This document shows positions 17,675-25,700 of a DNA stretch of 64,000 bases, one piece after another. A model generated the notes under the pieces. It had not been told where the DNA came from. It searched no databases and worked only from the letters and a program-made list of their open reading frames with translations. A program made the translations under genes and the position numbers. Within the stretch, counting starts at the first letter, position 1; each line of letters starts with the position of its first letter. This stretch comes from Micromonospora narathiwatensis (GTDB taxonomy: Bacteria > Actinomycetota > Actinomycetes > Mycobacteriales > Micromonosporaceae), in the NCBI RefSeq assembly GCF_900089605.1, contig NZ_LT594324.1:2294001-2358000 (forward strand), in the 5' to 3' direction.

Positions 17675-18855
17675 GCGACCACCTCGCTACGCTCGGCGGC
17701 CGCGTGAGGCTCCAACCGGCCGATGCGCAGCGCCATCACCGCCGCCACGGCCGCGCAGGCCGCGCCGGCGGCGAAGACCGCCGGGTAGCCGAGGCCGGCG
17801 GCGACCAGGCCGGTGACCGGCCCCCACACCGCCAGGCCGAGATCCCAGAACGAGGTGTACGCCCCGATGGCCGCGCCCTGCCGGGCCGGGTCGGCGCGGT
17901 TCATCACCATCAGCGCCAGCGACGGGTGCAGCAGGGAGAACCCGATCCCCATGACGATGCTGCCGGCCACGGCGATCGGGAGGTTCGGCGCGACGGCGAT
18001 GACCAGCAGGCCGAACGCCTCGCCGACGCCGCACCAGGCGGCCACCCGCCGGGGGCCGAGCCGGTCGGGCAGGTGGCCGATGACCAGGCGGGTGCCGGCG
18101 TAGACGGCGCTGAAGCAGCTCAGCACCAGCACGCCGGATCCGATGCCCCGGGCGTCCAGGTGCAGCACGACGAACGCGGCAAGGCCGGCGTACCCGGCGG
18201 CACCGAAGGCGAGCGCGACGCCGGGTGCCAGCGCGGGCCGCAGCAGCAGCCCGCCGCCCCGGGACGGGGGCACGGTCCGGGCCGGCGCCGGTACGAGAGC
18301 GACCAGGGCGGCGGCGAGCAGCGGCGCGGCTGCGGCGAGCGCCCACACCGCCGGGTAGCCGAACTGCCCGACGGTGGCGCCGAGGAAGGTGCCGGCGGAG
18401 ATCCCGCCCCACATGCTGACCCCGTACAGGCCGATGAGTTGGCCGCGCCGGTGGTGGGGCGCGAGGTGGACGGTCCACACCGCTCCGGCGGTGAACAGCG
18501 CGGCCTCGCCGGTGCCGAGCAGCAGCCGGACCGTCACCAGCGCGGGCACGCCCAGAGGGGCCAGGTAGAGCAGGCCGCCGGTGGCCACCACGAGCGCGCC
18601 GACCAGCATGACCGCGCGGTGGCCGTACCGGTCGGCGAGGGAACCGGCGACCGGGCGGACGAGCAGCGCGGTCACCGCGGTCACGGTGACCACCAGCCCG
18701 ACGACGAGGTCCCCGCTGTGGTGGCGTTCGCGCAGGAAGGCGGGGAGCACGGGGATCACCGCGGTGAGGCCGACGTAGCCGGCGAAGAGGCCGCCGAAGA
18801 TGCCGACCAGCGCCAGCCGGGGCAGGGTGGCCTCGCGGGTGTCCGCGGCGGTCAC
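17671..18855 (-). CDS. MFS exporter
   Basis: A 394-residue major facilitator protein with 12 hydrophobic segments. The motif between segments 2 and 3 is GSLADRYGHR, the usual signature of drug:H+ antiporters. The GTG start shares bases with the stop of the aminotransferase gene, and its own stop overlaps the sulfotransferase start, so it is embedded in the encapsulin operon. The likely role is export of the pathway product, giving self-resistance or secretion. Confidence 0.88.
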   Translation of the reverse strand: MTAADTREATLPRLALVGIFGGLFAGYVGLTAVIPVLPAFLRERHHSGDLVVGLVVTVTAVTALLVRPVAGSLADRYGHRAVMLVGALVVATGGLLYLAPLGVPALVTVRLLLGTGEAALFTAGAVWTVHLAPHHRRGQLIGLYGVSMWGGISAGTFLGATVGQFGYPAVWALAAAAPLLAAALVALVPAPARTVPPSRGGGLLLRPALAPGVALAFGAAGYAGLAAFVVLHLDARGIGSGVLVLSCFSAVYAGTRLVIGHLPDRLGPRRVAAWCGVGEAFGLLVIAVAPNLPIAVAGSIVMGIGFSLLHPSLALMVMNRADPARQGAAIGAYTSFWDLGLAVWGPVTGLVAAGLGYPAVFAAGAACAAVAAVMALRIGRLEPHAAAERSEVVA

Positions 18856-20165
18856 GGCCGGGCCAGCGCGACGCCGTGGCCGGCGGCGACCTTGCGTACC
18901 GCCCGGATCAGGTCGTCGCAGTCGTCGAGGGTGAGGTTGGACGACAGCGGCACGTCGACGGTCTCGGTCAGCAGCCGCGCGGTGCGCGGCAGCATGGCCC
19001 GGATCTCCCCGGGGTCGGCCGTGTGGTAGAGGAACCGCCAGTTCCAGAAGGCCCGGACGTTGAGGTCGTCGTCGGCGCCGATGTTGCGGGCGTCGAAGCC
19101 CTCGGCCCGCAGCGCGCGGGCGAACCAGCCGGCGTCGCCGTCGGGCACCCGGAACACGAACGCCTCCCCGAGGTACGCCCCGGGCGCGACCGGCCGGCGG
19201 ATCGCGATGCCGGGCAGGTCGGCCAGGGCGGTGGCGACGTGGGCGTAGTTGCGGTGGAACAGGGCCAGCCGCTGGGGCAGCCGGGTCAGTTCGGCGCGCA
19301 GCAGGGCGGCGCGGATCTCGTCCATGCGCAGGCTGAGCAGGGGCAGGTCGAGGCCGCTGAGCGGCGGTTCGGCGCCGGCGAAGTGCCGGCGCAGCCGGCC
19401 CTCGTACGCCCCGGACAGGGCGACCGCCCGGGCGAACAGGGTGCTGTCGTCGGTGACCAGGAAGCCGCCCTCGCCGCAGTTGAGCGCCTTGTCGGACTGG
19501 GTGCTGAACGCCCCGGCGGTGCCGAAGGTGCCCAGCTTGCGGCCGTTGAGTTCCGCGCCGAGGGCGGGTACGGCGTCCTCGATCAGCGGTACCCGCATCT
19601 CGGCGGCGAACGCCGCGAGGGCCTCGACGTCGGCGGCGAACCCGCGCATGTGCACCGCCACGATGCCCCGGATGTCGGGATGCCACCGGCGGCGCAGGTC
19701 GTCCAGGTCCATCCGCAGGTCGTCGTCGACCTCGATCAGAAATGGTCGGCAGCCGGCCATGACAATGGCGCTGGGGGTGGCGACGAAAGTGAATCCCGGG
19801 CAAGCGACCAATGATCCGGCCGGGACCCCGGCGCCCATGACGGACAGCGCCAGGGCGGCGGTGCCGCTGGAGACGGCGAGGGCATGCCGGGTGCCGAAAT
19901 AGCGGCACAACTCGTCCTCGAACCGGCCGCATTCGGTTTCGTTCTGCGGACGGTGGTCGTAACGGAAGTAGAGGTGACTTCGGACAGCTCGGAAAGCGGC
20001 CTGCTCGTCGTCGGGGTGTATGAAGACCGCGCCCTTGTCGTAGGTGGGCCAGGGCGCGCGGCGGACCGGTACGCCCCCGTGGAGGGCGAGCTGTCTGTCC
20101 AGATCAGCGCCGTGTGACACCGGCATTGGCCGGGTCGGCGCGGGAGCTTCGTTGTTCCCGTTCAC
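18852..20165 (-). CDS. DegT/DnrJ/EryC1/StrS-type PLP aminotransferase
   Basis: A 437-residue fold-type I PLP enzyme. The cofactor phosphate motif SSGTAALALS is near residue 99, the PLP-stacking segment IEDAVPALGAE near 195 and the Schiff-base lysine is K226 in STQSDKALNCGEGG. This family transaminates keto groups of sugars or cyclitols, and some members make amino acids. The N-terminal 30 residues are Pro-rich and probably flexible. GAGGAG lies seven bases before the GTG start. It is the first gene of the encapsulin operon, so the substrate may be an amino-sugar, cyclitol or keto acid. Confidence 0.88.
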   Translation of the reverse strand: MNGNNEAPAPTRPMPVSHGADLDRQLALHGGVPVRRAPWPTYDKGAVFIHPDDEQAAFRAVRSHLYFRYDHRPQNETECGRFEDELCRYFGTRHALAVSSGTAALALSVMGAGVPAGSLVACPGFTFVATPSAIVMAGCRPFLIEVDDDLRMDLDDLRRRWHPDIRGIVAVHMRGFAADVEALAAFAAEMRVPLIEDAVPALGAELNGRKLGTFGTAGAFSTQSDKALNCGEGGFLVTDDSTLFARAVALSGAYEGRLRRHFAGAEPPLSGLDLPLLSLRMDEIRAALLRAELTRLPQRLALFHRNYAHVATALADLPGIAIRRPVAPGAYLGEAFVFRVPDGDAGWFARALRAEGFDARNIGADDDLNVRAFWNWRFLYHTADPGEIRAMLPRTARLLTETVDVPLSSNLTLDDCDDLIRAVRKVAAGHGVALARP

Positions 20166-20370
20166 CGGCGGACTCCTCGGGCACGCGGCGGCAATTCCTA
20201 TTAAGGCGACAGGATTTGCGGGCTGTGTTCCGGGCGCGGTCGCCCGGCGGTCGCGGGCCCGCCGCGATCCCGCCGACGGGCAGGGAATGCCACCAGATCC
20301 GACGTTGGTGGTGCCGTAGATCCAGTGACCAACATGATTGCCCTACGCGACCCGAGTCGTCAACCGTGCG

Positions 20371-20404
20371 TCTATTTATTTGTGGCTCTGGTGACGACCG
20401 TCAA
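20371..20404 (-). promoter_or_regulatory. candidate promoter of the encapsulin operon
   Basis: Read on the minus strand, TTGACG (20404-20399) is followed about 17-20 bases later by the AT-rich CAAATAAATAGA (20382-20371), the only such block in the 253-base gap before the aminotransferase. The gap has no gene. A promoter here would give a leader of about 200 bases, long enough for further control. Pattern only. Confidence 0.35.
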
Positions 20405-20418
20405 TAGCGAAGTATCGT

Positions 20419-21084
20419 TTACGCAGACCGGAAACGGACGTCGCGGGCGGCCCGGACGCGCCGCGCGACCCGTGCGCCCGGGCTGGGTCGGGCGGTGCGG
20501 GACATGGTGTGCTCCACCGCCGTCGCCAACGCCCGGGCCACCGACGACGGGTCCCGGGCGTCGCAGGCGGTCAGGGGTACGCCGACGGGCAGCGCGAGCG
20601 CCGCGCGGACCTCGTCGAGCGGGTGGTGCGCCACCCCGTCGAAGCGGTTCACGCAGACCGCGAACGGCACCTCGCTGTCCCGCGTGAAGTAGTTGACCGC
20701 CGGGAACGAGGCGGCCAAATCGCGGGCGTCCGCGAGTACCAGCGTGCCGATGGCGCCCCGGCACAGGTCGTCCCGGATCGGGTCGAGCCGGGGCTGGCCG
20801 GGCGCGCCGAACAGGTACAGCACGAGGTCGGGGCCGATGGTCAGCCGTCCGACGTCCAGCGCAAGGGTGGTGGTCCTCTCGTCCAACCGGTCGGCGGTCT
20901 CGCCGGCTGCGGTCGTCCACGCCTCGGCGTTGATCGGAGGGATCTCCGAGACGGACCGTACGCAGGTGGTCTTGCCGACACCGAAGCCACCCGCGATGAC
21001 GATCTTCGCCGAGGTCTGCGGCGGGGTGTCAGGCAAGCTCGCGGAGGCCATCGCGCAGTCTCTCCAGAAGGCGGAAGTCGACAT
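20419..21084 (-). CDS. cvnD: conservon GTPase CvnD
   Basis: A 221-residue small GTP-binding protein of the Ras-like/MglA type found in actinobacterial conservons. The P-loop is GGFGVGKTT near residue 33, the switch region contains LYLFGAPGQPRLD near 90 and the specificity motif is NRFD near 146. In conservons CvnD acts with the kinase-like CvnA, the roadblock CvnB and the DUF742 protein CvnC as a membrane-linked switch. It starts within the end of cvnC (56-base overlap if ATG 21084 is used; an ATG at 21051 is a later in-frame choice). The Arg-rich C-terminus could help membrane contact. Confidence 0.9.
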   Translation of the reverse strand: MSTSAFWRDCAMASASLPDTPPQTSAKIVIAGGFGVGKTTCVRSVSEIPPINAEAWTTAAGETADRLDERTTTLALDVGRLTIGPDLVLYLFGAPGQPRLDPIRDDLCRGAIGTLVLADARDLAASFPAVNYFTRDSEVPFAVCVNRFDGVAHHPLDEVRAALALPVGVPLTACDARDPSSVARALATAVEHTMSRTARPSPGARVARRVRAARDVRFRSA

Positions 21085-21364
21085 TGTGGTGGTCGGCGTG
21101 GATCAGCAGCCGGTCGGTGGAGGCGAGGTCGTCCACGACCACCCGGGTCACCCCCAGGGACATCCGGCAGACCGCGGAGAGTTCGGCCACCGAGCGCGCC
21201 GCCCCGCGGGCCTGCTCGTACAGCGTCCTGGCCTCGGGGAGCAGACCCGAGGCGAAGACGGCGTCGTAGTACGGCACCGAGACCAGGGTGTGCACCAGCA
21301 GCGGCGCCCGGGTGCGGGTCCGGCCGGTGGTCAGCACGTACGGCCGTACCTTCCAGTAGGTCAT
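21029..21364 (-). CDS. cvnC: conservon DUF742 protein CvnC
   Basis: A 111-residue winged-helix DUF742 protein (VRPYVLTTGRTRT near residue 6; the HTH-like core SVAELSAVCRMSLGVTRVVVDDL near 58 is given here in outline). Its ATG sits in TGATG, where the ancestral cvnB stop overlapped it. The transposon left end lies only 32 bases upstream, so cvnC and cvnD are now separated from cvnA by about 1.3 kb of foreign DNA, which probably breaks coupling. The family function is regulatory and poorly known. Confidence 0.85.
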   Translation of the reverse strand: MTYWKVRPYVLTTGRTRTRAPLLVHTLVSVPYYDAVFASGLLPEARTLYEQARGAARSVAELSAVCRMSLGVTRVVVDDLASTDRLLIHADHHNVDFRLLERLRDGLRELA

Positions 21365-21396
21365 CAGAGTCGCGGCGTGGAAACCTGGCTGTTTAC

Positions 21397-22726
21397 GGCC
21401 GGGAGGAAACGCCGCTCCCTCCCCTCAATATTTGTCTTACATGGACGGTCGTTAGGGTGTGGGGCGTGGGTGAGGTGGTGAAGCGGGCGTACAAATACCG
21501 CTTCTACCCGTCGCCTGAACAGGCGGAGCTGCTGAATCGCACGTTCGGGTGTGTGCGCGTGGTGTACAACCGGGCGTTGGATGCTCGTACGCGGGCGCGG
21601 TCGGTTGACGGTCAGCACACTACGTACGGGCAGTCGTCCGCCTGGTTGACCGATTGGAAACGCACCGATGAGTTGGCGTTTCTGAACGGGGTGTCGTCGG
21701 TGCCGTTGCAGCAGACGTTGCGGCATCTGCAGGCCGGGTTCACGGCGTTCTGGGACAAGCGGGCCCGGTATCCGAGGTTCAAGTCCAAGCGCAAGTCGCG
21801 GGCGTCGGCGGAGTTCACCCGCTCCGCGTTCTGCTGGCGTAACGGTCAGCGCACCCTGGCCAAGATGAACCCCCCGCTGAACATCGTCTGGTCCCGGCCA
21901 CTGCCCGAGGGTGCGCAGCCGTCCACGGTCACCGTGTCCCGCGACCCTGCCGGCCGGTGGTTCGTCTCCATCCTGATCGAGGACCCGACCGGGGCGCCGC
22001 TGCCGCCGGTCACGACGGAGGTGGGCGTGGACGCGGGGATCACCAGCCTGCTCACCCTGTCCCACCCGATCCCCGGGATGAGCGACGAACAGGGCAAGGT
22101 CACCAACCCGCGTTACGGACAGACCGACCAGCGCAAGCTCGCCAAGGCGTAGCGGAACCTGGCTCGCAAACAGAAGGACTCCGCGAACCGGGCCAAGGCC
22201 CGGCTCACGGTGGCCCGGATTCATGCCCGTATCGCCGACCGGCGGCGGGACCACCTGCACAAGCTGACCACTCGACTCGTCCGCGAGAACCAAACGGTCG
22301 TGATCGAGGACCTCAGCGTGCGCAACATGCTCCGTAACCGGCGTCTGGCTCGTGTCATCTCCGACGCGGCCTGGTCCCAGTTCCGGACGATGCTGGAGTA
22401 CAAGGCCCGGTGGTACGGCCGTGAGGTGATACCGGTCGACCGGTGGTATCCGTCGTCCAAAACCTGCTTCACGTGCGGACAGGTCAACAACACTCTCGCC
22501 CTCAACGACCGCGTCTGGACGTGCCTCGGCTGCGGGGCTGAGCATGACCGGGACATCAACGCTGCCAAGAACATTCTCGCCGCCGGGCTGGTGGAGAGGT
22601 AAAACGCCTGCGGAGCTGAGGTAAGACCTCAAGGGAAACCTCCCGGAAAGGCAGTCGGCGATGAAACAGGAAACCCCGTGGGCGACCGTGGGAATCCCGG
22701 TCCCTTCAGGGCCGAGAGGATGTCAA
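21397..22726 (+). mobile_element. IS608-like, tnpB-only insertion (1,330 bp) in cvnB
   Basis: The left end follows TTAC (21393-21396) and the right end finishes in TCAA (22723-22726), the target and right-cleavage tetranucleotides known for IS608. Each end has a hairpin: GGGAGG/CTCCC at 21401-21419 and CGGTCCC/GGGCCG at 22699-22715. There are no terminal inverted repeats or target duplication, as expected for this group. Joining 21396 to 22727 restores the cvnB frame up to a stop that overlaps the cvnC start, which confirms both ends. No tnpA gene is present, so movement needs a transposase in trans. Confidence 0.85.
21475..22602 (+). pseudogene. tnpB: TnpB RNA-guided nuclease with in-frame amber codon
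   Basis: About 376 codons, beginning VKRAYKYRFYPSPEQ. RuvC residues are all present: D186 (GVDAGI), E278 (IEDLS) and D360 (HDRDIN). The zinc finger CFTCG...CLGCG is intact. A TAG at 22150-22152 (codon 226) replaces what is probably CAG in a KLAKAQRNLARKQK-like stretch. It splits RuvC-I from the rest, so no full nuclease is made unless the stop is suppressed. The start could also be GTG 21466. The rest of the reading frame shows no decay, so the mutation is recent or an error. Confidence 0.88.
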
Positions 22727-22742
22727 CCGGTACGAGACGACC
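22603..22742 (+). ncRNA. predicted omegaRNA (reRNA) scaffold and guide
   Basis: The 124 bases between the tnpB stop and the right end contain several hairpin-forming blocks (GAGGTAAGACCTC; GGGAAACCTCCC; the terminal CGGTCCC/GGGCCG). In TnpB systems this region is the guide-RNA scaffold and the guide is the flanking DNA. Here the guide would begin CCGGTACGAGACGACC at 22727, which is cvnB sequence. The 5' end of the RNA normally lies inside tnpB and is not fixed here. Confidence 0.55.
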
Positions 22743-23067
22743 CGCAGGTCGCAGCCGGGGGCGGTGGCCACCGCCGACCCGCATGAACAGCAGGTGCCTG
22801 CGGGCAGCCGGACGGTCAGGTACTCGGAGGCGCCGAGGTCCAGCAGCGCGGCGCCGTGGTCGGCCATGCTCAACAGCCCGCGGTCAGCGCGGGAAGCCGG
22901 TCGCCGGCGTCCCGGCCGACGCTGTCGGACGCGGCGAGCTGCAGACCGTCCAGCGACATCAGGATCGCGTGGGTGACCCCGGGAACGTCCTCGGCGAACT
23001 GGCGGACCAGCCAGGCGCAGCCGGGCAGCCCCTGGCCGGTGCCGTCGCCCGGGTGTGCGTGGGTCAC
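22706..23067 (-). pseudogene. cvnB: conservon roadblock protein CvnB, frameshifted and interrupted
   Basis: Residues 1-66 read normally from GTG 23067 (LVRQFAEDVPGVTHAILMSL is the roadblock start), then hit TGA near 22872. One missing base there restores GLLSMADHGAALLDLGASEY. Another base missing after LPAG and a short deletion after MRVGG are needed before VATAPGCDLRVVSYR. The transposon then replaces the last 11 codons. Roadblock proteins control the partner GTPase, so the conservon switch is probably broken. Single-base gaps next to GGC runs could also be sequencing errors. Confidence 0.8.
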
Positions 23068-24233
23068 TGTCGTCCTTCGGCGGTGGTGTTCCGGGCGTCG
23101 CCGACACCAGCGGCGAACGCCGCCGTCTCGTCCGGCCACGCCTCGGGCGGGGATCCGGCTCCGGCGTCGGCCGGCGGGCGCGGCATCGCGGCGGCCTCGT
23201 CGCGGACCGTGCGCCGCACGCGTGTGGGCAGGCCGGGCTCCGGCTGCTGCTGCTCGGTGGCCGGAGTGCCCAGCGCGGCCAGGCGTACGGTCGGCGAGTG
23301 GGCGCTGCCGCGTCGCGCGGCCGTCGGCGTACTTCGTCGGTCGGTCGCGCCGGCGGGCCGGGCCGGCGACGGCGGCGCGGAGTCGGGGCCCGGCTCGGCC
23401 GGGATCTCGCAGAGCAGCGCGCCCGGGACCAGCACGGTCGCCGTGGTGCCGCCCGAGGGCCGGTTGGTGAGGGTGACCCGCAGTTGGTGGGCGACGGCCA
23501 GGTGGGCGACGACGGCGAGCCCGAGGTGGGCGGTCGGGTCGAGGGTGACCGGGCTGGCCGGCTGGCCGTCGAGCAGCGCGTTGAGCTGGGTGAGCTGGTC
23601 GGGATGGAGACCCACGCCGGCGTCCTCGATCCGCAGCAGGACGCCGCCGTCCTCGGTGATGAACGCGGAGACGAGCACCGGGGCGGCGGGCGGGGAGAAC
23701 CGGCTGGCGTTGTCCAGCAGTTCGGTGAGCACCCGGATCAGGTCGTCGGCGGCGAACTCGACCACCGCCAGCTCCACCACGTGTCCCACCCGGACGCGGG
23801 GGTAGTGCTCGACGGCCGAGGTGGCCGCCCGGATCACGTCGACCAGGGTGACTGTCCGCGGGTCGGGGTCCTCGACCCGGCGGTCCAGCAGGACCTGCAG
23901 GTTCTCCGCGTGCCGGCGGATGCGGGTGTTCGCGTGGTCGATCCGGTAGAGCCGTTCCAGCCGGTCCGGGTCCTGCTCGTCGGCCTCGACGGCCGCCAGG
24001 TGCGAGCCCACCTGGTAGGCCAGGGCGAGGACCCGCAGCGCGAACTGCTCGCAGATCGCCGGCCAGGGGTCGGGCGCGGGTTCCTCGGGTGGCGGGGGCG
24101 GGGGCTGGGGTGTCCCTTGTGGCGCGACGGACCAATGGGCGACCGTCGGGTCCAACCAGCGCGCCGCTCGTTGCCGCCAGCCGGCTCGGCGTCGATCCGC
24201 CGACGACACTGGCACGATGTCGGTGCTTCTCAC
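23064..24233 (-). CDS. cvnA: conservon histidine-kinase-like ATPase CvnA
   Basis: A 389-residue CvnA-type protein. It has a helical dimer region (about 60-130), a GHKL ATPase core with N-box ELLDNASRFSPP near 190 and G1 box IEDAGVGLHPD near 222, and a long Pro/Ala-rich tail from 290. The usual sensor and transmembrane half is absent, as in short conservon kinases. A Pro run (PPPPPPEE) near residue 45 is a linker. The stop overlaps the cvnB start. The GTG at 24233 has no clear ribosome binding site, so the true start may lie some codons later. Confidence 0.85.
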   Translation of the reverse strand: MRSTDIVPVSSADRRRAGWRQRAARWLDPTVAHWSVAPQGTPQPPPPPPEEPAPDPWPAICEQFALRVLALAYQVGSHLAAVEADEQDPDRLERLYRIDHANTRIRRHAENLQVLLDRRVEDPDPRTVTLVDVIRAATSAVEHYPRVRVGHVVELAVVEFAADDLIRVLTELLDNASRFSPPAAPVLVSAFITEDGGVLLRIEDAGVGLHPDQLTQLNALLDGQPASPVTLDPTAHLGLAVVAHLAVAHQLRVTLTNRPSGGTTATVLVPGALLCEIPAEPGPDSAPPSPARPAGATDRRSTPTAARRGSAHSPTVRLAALGTPATEQQQPEPGLPTRVRRTVRDEAAAMPRPPADAGAGSPPEAWPDETAAFAAGVGDARNTTAEGRQ

Positions 24234-24461
24234 GAAATTACCGGCCTGTCCGTGATCATCGGCTCTGGCATGGTGCAGCAGTCAACCATCCTTTATGTGC
24301 CGTTCGCAACGTCCACGGTCAACTTGGCAGGATTACCCTGCCTACCTCGCCGCGCGATCACGATTGCTACATCGGCCTCGGTGGGCCAGACGCAACAGCC
24401 GGGCGGCGGTTTTTTCGGCGCGTTTCGGCCGAGACCCGGCCGGCGGACGCCCGGGCCGATG

Positions 24462-24477
24462 CGGCATGATCATGCCG
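24462..24477. promoter_or_regulatory. 16-bp palindrome before the GDSL gene
   Basis: CGGCATGATCATGCCG is a perfect palindrome ending 22 bases before the ATG at 24500. Its position relative to the gene fits an operator. No linked regulator gene is visible, so its binding protein is unknown. Confidence 0.4.
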
Positions 24478-24499
24478 TCGAGCGGGAGGGGACGGGCGG

Positions 24500-25126
24500 A
24501 TGACGGTGCAGGTGCCGCACGGCGGCCGGGTGCTCTTCATCGGCGACAGCATCACCGACGCCGGCCGGGACCGGTCCCGCGGCGACGACCTCGGCACCGG
24601 GTACGCCATGATGGCCGGCGCGTGGTTCACCGCCCGGCATCCCGCCCACCGGGCCGGTTTCGTCAACCGAGGCGTCAGCGGTGACCGGGTACGCGACCTG
24701 CGCGCCCGCTGGGAGGGCGACTGCCTGGCCCTCGCCCCGCAGGTGGTGTCGGTGCTGATCGGCATCAACGACACCTGGCGGCGGTACAGCGAGGACGACC
24801 CGACCAGCGCCGCCGACTTCGCCCGCGACTACCGGCACATCCTGGAGTCGACCCGGCGGCTGGGCGCGCGGATCGTCCTGATCGAACCCTTCGTGATCCC
24901 GCTCGACGACGCCAAGCGCACCTGGCGGGAGGACCTCGACGCGAAGGTCGACGTGGTCCGCCGGCTCGCCGCCGAGTACGACGCGACGCTGGTCGCGGTG
25001 GACGAGCTGTTCCGGTCCGCCGACGTCGACGACCGGGTGTGGACCAACGACGGGGTGCACCTCACGCCGTTCGGCCACGCGCTGCTCGCCCAGCAGTGGC
25101 TGCGGGCGGTCACCCCGACCGTCTGA
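24500..25126 (+). CDS. SGNH/GDSL-family hydrolase
   Basis: A 208-residue esterase/lipase-type hydrolase. Block I is FIGDSITDAGRD near residue 13 (catalytic Ser in GDS), block II Gly is in NRGVSGD near 57, block III is GINDTW near 91 and block V is DGVHLTPFG near 184 (Asp and His). No signal peptide, so it is probably cytoplasmic and may remove acyl or acetyl groups from carbohydrates. GGGAGGGG precedes the ATG. The GNAT gene follows 26 bases later and may be co-transcribed. Confidence 0.92.
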   Translation: MTVQVPHGGRVLFIGDSITDAGRDRSRGDDLGTGYAMMAGAWFTARHPAHRAGFVNRGVSGDRVRDLRARWEGDCLALAPQVVSVLIGINDTWRRYSEDDPTSAADFARDYRHILESTRRLGARIVLIEPFVIPLDDAKRTWREDLDAKVDVVRRLAAEYDATLVAVDELFRSADVDDRVWTNDGVHLTPFGHALLAQQWLRAVTPTV

Positions 25127-25152
25127 GGGCCGGCGGCGAACGGGGTGACGAC

Positions 25153-25680
25153 ATGAACGAGCACTCGATCCGGCTGCGGCCGGTCGTCGAGGAGGATCTG
25201 GCGATGTTCCGTCGATTCGCGACGGAGCCGGGCCTCATCGGTCTGGACTGGACCGGATTCAAAGACCCGCAGGAGCCGGCGCGTCGCTATGCCACCGACA
25301 GCTATCTCGGCGCCGAGAGCGGCCGGCTGATGGTCCAGGTGGTGGACGAACAGGCCGCGGCCGGGTTCGTGAGCTGGGCGCTTCGGGACTTCGGCGGCCC
25401 CACGAAACACTGGGAGATCGGGATCGCGCTGCTGCCGGAGTGGCGCGGGCACGGGATCGGTTGGCGGGCGCAGGCGATGCTGTGCGACTACCTGTTCACG
25501 CACACCCCGGTGCAGCGCATCCAGGCGGGCACCCACCCGGAGAACATCGCCGAACAGCGGTCCCTGGTGAAGGCCGGATTCCAGCTGGAGGGCGTGGTGC
25601 GGGCCTGCGAGTTCCGGGACGGCCGATGGTGCGACGGGTACCTGTACAGCCGGCTGCGCAACGACCCGTCGCCCCGCTGA
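25153..25680 (+). CDS. GNAT-family N-acetyltransferase (RimJ/RimL-like)
   Basis: A 175-residue acetyltransferase. The acetyl-CoA motif is LLPEWRGHGIGWRAQAML near residue 97, and HPENIAEQRSLVKAGF near 130 is the RimJ/RimL-type second half. The target could be a protein N-terminus, an antibiotic or a small amine; nothing here decides it. GGGGTGA precedes the ATG at 25153. Confidence 0.88.
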   Translation: MNEHSIRLRPVVEEDLAMFRRFATEPGLIGLDWTGFKDPQEPARRYATDSYLGAESGRLMVQVVDEQAAAGFVSWALRDFGGPTKHWEIGIALLPEWRGHGIGWRAQAMLCDYLFTHTPVQRIQAGTHPENIAEQRSLVKAGFQLEGVVRACEFRDGRWCDGYLYSRLRNDPSPR

Positions 25681-25700
25681 CCTTCCGGGACGGATCGCGG

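Noticed and set aside
21437..21440. A second TTAC as the left end of the transposon
   Set aside because: Using it leaves out the left-end hairpin and does not restore the cvnB reading frame. TTAC at 21393-21396 does both.
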